Of a stretch of DNA of 64,000 bases, positions 58,270-64,000 are shown in pieces; positions within the stretch are counted from its first letter, which is position 1; each line of letters starts with the position of its first letter. The stretch spans positions 248,001 to 312,000 of the forward strand of contig JAGYIS010000010.1 of the NCBI GenBank assembly GCA_018402255.1, read 5' to 3'. The notes under the pieces are model-generated. The model saw only the letters and a program-made list of their open reading frames with translations. It did no database searches and was not told the DNA's origin. This DNA comes from Marinobacter sp. (GTDB lineage: Bacteria > Pseudomonadota > Gammaproteobacteria > Pseudomonadales > Oleiphilaceae). The position numbers and the translations under genes were made by a program.

Positions 58270-59442
58270 TTATTCGGCTTCAACGCCCTGAATGGGCCGC
58301 ACCGTTTCCCATTGTTTGCAGCTCGGGCACAGCCAATGCAATTGCTGGCCGGAGAAGCCGCAGCTTACGCAGCGGTATATCGGACGATTAGCCAGGATCA
58401 GATGACCGATACGGCTGACCAGGCGGCCTTCGTCGGTGCTCATGCCTTTCTCGTACCCGGCCATTTCTACCAACCGCAAAAGACCACGCACAGACGGTCG
58501 CACTTCCAGCTCCTGACGCAGCAAATCAATAGCCGCCATGCGGCCAGAGGAGCGCTCAACAGACTCGACCAATGCCAGCAACAGGCTGGTGCTGGGATGT
58601 TGTTCGTATAGCTTCTTTAACTTTTTGAACAGGCGACCCACGTCGCCATGTTCGTGCTCCAGCTTCATCAAGCGGTCTACAGCTTCTGGCCCGAACTCAG
58701 GATTCTGGTCAAACACTTTGAGGCTTTGATTACCCGCTTCACGAAAGTTGCCTTGCCGGATTTGCTGCTTCATTAACAGCATGGTTGCCCGGACACAGGA
58801 ACGGTCGTAATCGAGCGCCTCCTTTGCCAGTTTCTGGGCTGCCCAACGGTCGTCTTTCTTCAATGCGGCATCTGACAACTCGCAGGTAATATAAGCCAGC
58901 GTCTTGAACATGGCCGGATCCGCATCGCGACGGGTCAACGTCTGTGCCACCTGGGCCGCCTTTGCCCATTCCCGCTCCTGCTGATAAAGCTCAATCAAAG
59001 CGACTGACGCCCGCCGGCCGTATTCCCGGTCGCCCATCAACTGGTGAAACAGAGCCTCGGCACGGTCAAGCAAGCCGGCATTGAGGTAATCCATAGCCAG
59101 CTCCAGGGTCACCTGGGGCGTGTAACGGGCCGGCAGCTCTGGCCGGGCCAGGAGGTTTTGATGAATCAGGATAGCGCGGTCGGTTTCACCTTTGTTGCGA
59201 AAGTGAGTACCGATCGACAAGTGCAGACTGACGGTATCTTTATTAACAGCCAGCGACTGAACAAAGTTATCAACCGCCTGGTCGGAGTAGTTGGTAAACA
59301 GGAACTGTAAACGATCCCGAACGGAATCTTCGTCTGAAATGGCTCTGGAGGAACGCCCGCTTCGGCTACCAAACCTGCCTGCAACCCAGCCAGCCGCCAC
59401 GGCCACTGTCAGGAGCAGCCACTGAAGAACTATGTCCATCAA
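58270..59442 (-). CDS. lapB: Lipopolysaccharide assembly protein LapB (YciM)
   Basis: A 390-residue inner-membrane-anchored protein. An N-terminal helix (VLQWLLLTVAVAAGWVAGRF) anchors it and TPR repeats fill residues 60-330 (FLFTNYSDQAVDNFVQSLAV; LAMDYLNAGLLDRAEALFHQ). The C-terminal rubredoxin-like zinc domain has YRCVSCGFSG and WLCPSCKQWE. LapB tunes LpxC turnover by FtsH. It starts 4 nt inside the end of lapA (ATGA-like overlap), so translation is coupled. Confidence 0.93.
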   Translation of the reverse strand: MMDIVLQWLLLTVAVAAGWVAGRFGSRSGRSSRAISDEDSVRDRLQFLFTNYSDQAVDNFVQSLAVNKDTVSLHLSIGTHFRNKGETDRAILIHQNLLARPELPARYTPQVTLELAMDYLNAGLLDRAEALFHQLMGDREYGRRASVALIELYQQEREWAKAAQVAQTLTRRDADPAMFKTLAYITCELSDAALKKDDRWAAQKLAKEALDYDRSCVRATMLLMKQQIRQGNFREAGNQSLKVFDQNPEFGPEAVDRLMKLEHEHGDVGRLFKKLKKLYEQHPSTSLLLALVESVERSSGRMAAIDLLRQELEVRPSVRGLLRLVEMAGYEKGMSTDEGRLVSRIGHLILANRPIYRCVSCGFSGQQLHWLCPSCKQWETVRPIQGVEAE

Positions 59443-59741
59443 AGTGCCCGGTCGTTCTGTACCTTGGATTTCTCTAATGCCTGCTCGGTACGCTCAAGCT
59501 TTTTCTTGAGATGCCGGCGTGAAACCGACGTGCGGAAAGTTGCCATGAGCGCGATCAACAATCCAAACAGCGCTCCGATGACAAATGACATGATGATCCA
59601 GACGGCAACGCCATGGGGCTGGGTTTCAAACACCAGAAAGTTGAGAGAAACCGCCATCTGATTATTCAGAGAAAAAACCAGCGCCAGGAGTATAAGAGCC
59701 AGAACCAGTAGCGTGATCAGGATCTTCTGCAGGCCTGCCAT
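59439..59741 (-). CDS. lapA: Lipopolysaccharide assembly protein LapA-like (DUF1049)
   Basis: A 100-residue protein with two TM segments (ILITLLVLALILLALVFSL and VAVWIIMSFVIGALFGLLIA) and a basic coiled-coil tail (SRRHLKKKLERTEQALEKSK). It is paired with lapB, overlapping by 4 nt. Start ATG 59741 (MAGLQKILITLL) was chosen; an earlier ATG at 59789 lies in the region following ihfB. Confidence 0.87.
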   Translation of the reverse strand: MAGLQKILITLLVLALILLALVFSLNNQMAVSLNFLVFETQPHGVAVWIIMSFVIGALFGLLIALMATFRTSVSRRHLKKKLERTEQALEKSKVQNDRAL

Positions 59742-59811
59742 GTCGTAATCGCTCCAGACGGGACAATGCCCGATAGTACGGTGTTCCATTACAAATCGCT
59801 GGAACCTGGGA

Positions 59812-60108
59812 TCAGAAGCCCTTCTTCAAGCTGTCGTTTACCTGTTCCCGCAATTCCTTTCCGGGCTTGAAGTGCGGAACAAATTTCGCGGGCAACTGCA
59901 CTGCCTCACCGGTTTTAGGATTACGGCCAGTACGAGCCGCGCGATGGTGAAGGGAAAAACTACCAAATCCCCTGATTTCAATTCGTTGACCATCCGCAAG
60001 GGCCTGAGACATGTGCTCAATCACGGTTTTCACCGCCAACTCTACATCTTTCACGGAGAGCTGCGTCTGCTTGGAGGCGATCAGTTCAACCAGTTCGGAC
60101 TTCGTCAT
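59812..60108 (-). CDS. ihfB: Integration host factor subunit beta
   Basis: A 98-residue DNA-bending protein. [19 protein letters not shown], the [21 protein letters not shown] arm (Pro that intercalates in the minor groove) and [19 protein letters not shown] match IHF-beta closely. It lies downstream of rpsA in the conserved order; a bidirectional terminator separates them. Confidence 0.95.
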   Translation of the reverse strand: MTKSELVELIASKQTQLSVKDVELAVKTVIEHMSQALADGQRIEIRGFGSFSLHHRAARTGRNPKTGEAVQLPAKFVPHFKPGKELREQVNDSLKKGF

Positions 60109-60192
60109 GAGGCGTTTCCCTCTGTCATTATTATTCCGCAGTCAATTACCGGGGTCCAGTGCCTCTAGTTTAGCCAAACCAGAAAAAAACAC

Positions 60193-60225
60193 AAAAAAAA
60201 CGGGCTCTTAGAGCCCGTTTTTTTC
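60193..60225. terminator. Terminator between rpsA and ihfB
   Basis: Stem CGGGCTC/GAGCCCG (60201-60217) with A-rich and T-rich flanks on both sides. For the - strand message it ends rpsA. The ihfB start lies about 90 nt further. Confidence 0.85.
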
Positions 60226-60240
60226 ATACCAACAAGAATA

Positions 60241-61932
60241 TCAGTCTTTATTGGCGTTTTGCTGCTGCATCTGCTCCTTGATGAGATCACCGATGGTGGT
60301 CGCACCAGAAGATTCTGCGGTCTTGCCACGAACAGTTTCAATCGCCTGCTTGTCGTCTTCCACGTCTTTGGACTTAACAGACAGGTTGATGACACGGTTC
60401 TTGCGATCGATGCTGATGATCTTGGCTTCGACTTCTTCGCCTTCTTTCAGAACGTTACGCGCGTCTTCGACACGGTCACGGCTGATTTCAGAGGCCTTCA
60501 GTACCGCTTCAACTTCTTCGTTCAGGGCGATGGTGGCGCCTTTGGCGTCAACCGCAGACACGGTGCCCTTAACGATGGAGCCTTTGTCGTTCAGCTGAAC
60601 GAACTCGGCAAACGGATCGCTTTCCAGCTGTTTGATACCCAGTGAGATGCGCTCACGCTCTGGATCAACAGACAGGATGACGGTTTCAACTTCATCGCCC
60701 TTCTTGTATTCACGAACGGCTTCTTCGCCAGTCTCGTTCCAGCTGATATCAGACAGGTGAACCAGACCGTCGATGCCACCGTCCAGACCGATAAAGATAC
60801 CGAAGTCAGTGATTGACTTGATCTTACCGGCGATACGGTCGCCTTTGTTGAAGTTGCCAGAGAAGTCTTCCCACGGATTGGAGACACACTGCTTGATGCC
60901 CAGAGAAATACGACGACGCTCTTCGTCGATATCCAGAATCATCACTTCAACTTCGTCGCCTACCTGAACAACCTTGGACGGATGGATGTTCTTGTTGGTC
61001 CAATCCATTTCGGATACGTGAACCAGACCTTCAACACCCTCTTCCAGCTCGGCAAAGCAGCCGTAGTCGGTCAGGTTGGTAACGCGGGCAGTAACCCGGG
61101 CGCTTTCCGGGTAACGAGCTTTGATTTCGACCCAGGGATCTTCACCCAGCTGCTTCAGACCCAGAGATACGCGGTTACGCTCACGATCAAACTTCAGGAC
61201 CTTAACATTGATTTCGTCGCCCACATTCACGATTTCGCTCGGATGCTTGATACGCTTCCAGGCCATGTCAGTGATGTGCAGCAGGCCGTCAACACCACCC
61301 AGATCTACGAACGCGCCGTAGTCGGTCAGGTTCTTGACGATACCTTTGATTTCCAGACCTTCGGTCAGGGTTTCCAGCAGAGCATCACGCTGCTCGCTGT
61401 TTTCAGCTTCCAGAACGGCGCGGCGGGAAACAACCACGTTGTTACGCTTCTGGTCGAGCTTGATAACCTTGAACTCGAGTTCTTTGTTCTCCAGGTGCGC
61501 GGTGTCGCGAACCGGACGAACGTCTACCAGGGAACCCGGCAGGAAGGCACGGATGCCGGCCAGATCAACAGTGAAACCACCTTTGACCTTACCGTTGATG
61601 ATGCCCTTGACCACTTCTTCAGCTTCGAAGGACTTCTCGAGTACCTTCCAGGCTTCAGCGCGCTTGGCCTTCTCACGAGACAGACGAGTTTCACCGAAAC
61701 CGTCTTCAACTGCATCGAGAGCCACGTCGACAACGTCGCCGATTTTAACTTCCAACTCGCCTTTTTCGTTCAGGAACTGGGAGGCGGGGATAACGCCTTC
61801 GGACTTCAGTCCGGCGTTAACGGTGACCCAGTCGTTATCGACATCCACTACGGTTCCCTGGACGATGGAACCTGGCTGCATGTCAATTTCTTTCAAACTT
61901 TCTTCGAAAAGATCCGCAAAGCTCTCGCTCAT
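60241..61932 (-). CDS. rpsA: 30S ribosomal protein S1
   Basis: A 563-residue RNA-binding protein of six S1 domains, needed for translation initiation on structured leaders. Repeats are visible ([60 protein letters not shown]). Length matches the family. The short spacing to ihfB and the cmk-rpsA order are the standard gammaproteobacterial arrangement. Confidence 0.97.
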   Translation of the reverse strand: MSESFADLFEESLKEIDMQPGSIVQGTVVDVDNDWVTVNAGLKSEGVIPASQFLNEKGELEVKIGDVVDVALDAVEDGFGETRLSREKAKRAEAWKVLEKSFEAEEVVKGIINGKVKGGFTVDLAGIRAFLPGSLVDVRPVRDTAHLENKELEFKVIKLDQKRNNVVVSRRAVLEAENSEQRDALLETLTEGLEIKGIVKNLTDYGAFVDLGGVDGLLHITDMAWKRIKHPSEIVNVGDEINVKVLKFDRERNRVSLGLKQLGEDPWVEIKARYPESARVTARVTNLTDYGCFAELEEGVEGLVHVSEMDWTNKNIHPSKVVQVGDEVEVMILDIDEERRRISLGIKQCVSNPWEDFSGNFNKGDRIAGKIKSITDFGIFIGLDGGIDGLVHLSDISWNETGEEAVREYKKGDEVETVILSVDPERERISLGIKQLESDPFAEFVQLNDKGSIVKGTVSAVDAKGATIALNEEVEAVLKASEISRDRVEDARNVLKEGEEVEAKIISIDRKNRVINLSVKSKDVEDDKQAIETVRGKTAESSGATTIGDLIKEQMQQQNANKD

Positions 61933-62063
61933 TATGTGCCCTATTTGATCAACGCAAGTGTGCTCCGTGTCACCAGCAACACGGTCTGTTAATGTTTTCC
62001 GGAATCAGCCAGCGGCTGGCAGATTTACGCTGTTTCCGGCTTTCCAACGACAAAAAGGTGTAG

Positions 62064-62747
62064 TCAGGCCTGACCTGCTGCGGCCATGCACCTGTCTAGC
62101 ACCTCCTTGATACTCAAACCCGTAGAATCAATGACTTGCGCATCATCTGCAGGCTTGAGAGGGGCAGCTGAACGATTCATATCACGCTCGTCGCGTACCC
62201 GTATCTCTTCTAAAACGGCGTCAATGTTAACACTGACCCCCGCTTCCTTCAACTGATTGTAACGGCGCCTTGCCCGTTCTTCGGCACTGGCGGTCAAAAA
62301 AACCTTGACCGGAGCATCCGGGAAAACCACCGTCCCCATGTCGCGACCATCCGCCACCAGACCTGGTAACTGACGGAAATCACGCTGGCGCTGGAGCAAG
62401 GCGTCGCGCACCGGCTGCATCACCGCAACCCGTGACGCATTGTTGCCACAGGCCTCTGTGCGAATATCCGTGGTTACATCTTCGCCAGCCAACATCACAC
62501 GAACAGGCTGGCCCTCCTCGGTTGGCTCGAACGACACGTCAAGGGTTGCGGCAACCTTCACCAGTTCGGCCTCATCCTCCAGAGAAACGCCTTGGCGAAG
62601 CGCGGCCAGCGCCGTCAGTCGATAGAGAGCCCCGCTGTCCAGCAAGTGCCAGCCCAGTTTGCGGGCCAGCATCTGGGTAATCGTACCCTTGCCGGAACCG
62701 CCCGGGCCGTCAACAGCAATGACCGGTGCCTGACTATCAACCATCAT
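62064..62747 (-). CDS. cmk: Cytidylate kinase
   Basis: A 227-residue kinase that phosphorylates CMP and dCMP. The P-loop is [17 protein letters not shown], with [21 protein letters not shown] (split at [10 protein letters not shown]) and the lid [13 protein letters not shown]. Its start (two adjacent ATG codons, 62747 and 62744) overlaps the end of aroA by 4 nt, so the two are coupled. Confidence 0.94.
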   Translation of the reverse strand: MMVDSQAPVIAVDGPGGSGKGTITQMLARKLGWHLLDSGALYRLTALAALRQGVSLEDEAELVKVAATLDVSFEPTEEGQPVRVMLAGEDVTTDIRTEACGNNASRVAVMQPVRDALLQRQRDFRQLPGLVADGRDMGTVVFPDAPVKVFLTASAEERARRRYNQLKEAGVSVNIDAVLEEIRVRDERDMNRSAAPLKPADDAQVIDSTGLSIKEVLDRCMAAAGQA

Positions 62748-64000
62748 GAAGTGCCTTCTGTACTGATTTGAATACCTGTCTGTTTTGCCAATTCAACGAA
62801 ACCGGGGAACGACGTGGCAACGTTTGAGCAATCGTTGATCGTGATCGGACCGGTAGCGCGCAATGACGCCACCGCAAACGACATAGAAATCCGGTGATCT
62901 TCGTGGCTTTCAACCGTGCCGCCACCGATGGTCTGGCCACCTTCAATAATAATGCCATCCGGTGTCACCGTGGATTCAACGCCCAGTGCGGCCAGGCCAT
63001 CGGCCATGACCTGAATACGATCGCTTTCTTTGACCCGCAATTCTTCAGCGCCGCGCAACACCGTGCGCCCTTTGGCGCAAGTTGCTGCAATGAACAGCAC
63101 CGGAAACTCATCAATTGCCAGGGGCACCTGATCTTCCGGAATATCAATACCTTGCAAGTCAGCAGAGCGCACTCTCAGGTCAGCAACAGGCTCGCCACCG
63201 ATCACACGTTCGTCCAGCACCTCAATATTGGCACCCATCTGACGGAGGATATTGATCACGCCGACACGGGTCGGGTTCATTCCAACGTGACGCAGCGTCA
63301 GATCGGAATCCGGCGCAATACTGGCAGCGACCATAAAGAATGCAGCCGAGGAGATATCCGCCGGCACATCAATGGCGCAGGCGGTGAGTTTGCCACCACC
63401 ACTAACGCTGGCGGTTGCTCCGTCCCGGTGCACGTGATAGCCGAAGCCCTGCAGCATACGCTCGGTATGGTCCCGGGTAGGCGCCGGTTCCGTTACCGAG
63501 GTCACGCCTTCAGCGTAAAGACCTGCCAGCAACAGGCAGGACTTGACCTGTGCACTGGCCACCGGCATGTCGTAATGGATACCGGTGAGCGCCTGTCCGC
63601 CGCGAATTTTCAGGGGTGGGCGGCCACCATCGGCAGTGTCGATAACCGCACCCATGGCACGGAGCGGGTCCGCTACTCGTCCCATCGGTCTTTTCGACAG
63701 ACTGGCGTCGCCAGTCAGTTCGGAGTCGAAGGGCTGTGCCGCCAGCAAGCCAGAAAACAGCCGCATGGCCGTTCCGGAATTGCCCAGGTAAAGCGGCCCG
63801 CGCGGAGCCTGCAAACCGTTCACACCAACCCCATGAATCCGGACAAAACCGTCATCCGGTCCTTCAATGGTCACACCCATGTCTCGGAATGCCTGCAAGG
63901 TTGCCAGGCTGTCTTCACCCTCGAGAAAGCCTTTCACCTCGGTTACCCCCTCTGCGAGAGCCCCGAGCATAATGGACCGGTGCGACATAGACTTGTCACC
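62744..64000 (-). CDS. aroA: 3-phosphoshikimate 1-carboxyvinyltransferase (EPSP synthase), 5' part cut by the window edge
   Basis: The shikimate-pathway enzyme that adds enolpyruvate to shikimate 3-phosphate, the glyphosate target. At the edge it reads [18 protein letters not shown], and [47 protein letters not shown] and [13 protein letters not shown] follow. The missing N-terminus is about 25 residues if free-standing, more if fused to prephenate dehydrogenase (TyrA), as is common in pseudomonads and Marinobacter. No frame break is seen. Confidence 0.93.
   Translation of the reverse strand, partial: GDKSMSHRSIMLGALAEGVTEVKGFLEGEDSLATLQAFRDMGVTIEGPDDGFVRIHGVGVNGLQAPRGPLYLGNSGTAMRLFSGLLAAQPFDSELTGDASLSKRPMGRVADPLRAMGAVIDTADGGRPPLKIRGGQALTGIHYDMPVASAQVKSCLLLAGLYAEGVTSVTEPAPTRDHTERMLQGFGYHVHRDGATASVSGGGKLTACAIDVPADISSAAFFMVAASIAPDSDLTLRHVGMNPTRVGVINILRQMGANIEVLDERVIGGEPVADLRVRSADLQGIDIPEDQVPLAIDEFPVLFIAATCAKGRTVLRGAEELRVKESDRIQVMADGLAALGVESTVTPDGIIIEGGQTIGGGTVESHEDHRISMSFAVASLRATGPITINDCSNVATSFPGFVELAKQTGIQISTEGTS

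Overview
The window looks like chromosome of a marine gammaproteobacterium of the Marinobacter type. The basis is gene content and order (split class II ribonucleotide reductase nrdJa-nrdJb; aroA-cmk-rpsA-ihfB-lapA-lapB-pyrF; tesA next to a YbbA/YbbP-type ABC transporter; rlmL, rmf and pyrD together; uvrB beside an aspartate aminotransferase) plus the moderately GC-rich codon use of the housekeeping genes. The genus is inferred from style, not proven.

Layout. 0-3 kb: nrdJa-nrdJb and a terminator. 3.2-9.95 kb: a distinctly AT-richer accessory island that reads as an array of integron gene cassettes without an integrase in view (a CALIN). Single genes, mostly on the + strand, are separated by attC-like sites: a P-loop ATPase, a zinc-ribbon/HEPN protein, a CoiA-like zinc protein, a CHAT/caspase-like protease, a DUF3703 protein and a 67-residue orphan. 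An IS110-family (IS1111-type) element sits inside the attC that follows the caspase-like gene. A CARB-like class A beta-lactamase lies just beyond the last recognisable attC. 11-20 kb: PepSY and DUF2946 membrane proteins, an orphan 423-residue protein, a serine hydrolase, an HDAC-like deacetylase, a transporter, an aldo/keto reductase, a GNAT enzyme and Ogt. 20-24.3 kb: a di-iron ferritin-like protein next to a (frameshifted) homologue of cyanobacterial acyl-ACP reductase, then a (frameshifted) class I aldolase. 24-36.5 kb: MBL hydrolase, dusC, katG, htpG, two thioesterases, a DUF599 protein, an M48 protease, an SCP2-like protein and an iron alcohol dehydrogenase. 36.7-42.4 kb: solute-binding protein, ABC permease/ATPase, tesA, YheT-like hydrolase. 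42.4-57.2 kb: two identical tRNA-Asn genes bracket apeB, an OMP, rlmL, rmf, pyrD, a cation efflux pump, a RimK-like ATP-grasp enzyme, a GNAT-C39 peptidase fusion, uvrB and aspC. 57.5-64 kb: pyrF, lapB, lapA, ihfB, rpsA, cmk and the 3' part of aroA, all on the - strand.

Two patterns cut across the genes. First, four copies of an unusual ~100-nt stem-loop family (two at 31.2-31.4 kb, one at 45.2 kb, one at 57.4 kb) share a conserved two-hairpin loop but have copy-specific, nearly perfectly complementary 21-29-nt arms. Second, nine single-base frame breaks, several in homopolymers, lie between 22.5 and 53.2 kb and none outside it. They split six genes that otherwise read as intact family members, so base-calling error is as likely as gene decay.

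The most promising material is the cassette island (caspase-like, HEPN, ATPase and CoiA-like cassettes plus an attC-targeting IS), the variable-arm stem-loop family, and the acyl-ACP-reductase-like/di-iron gene pair.
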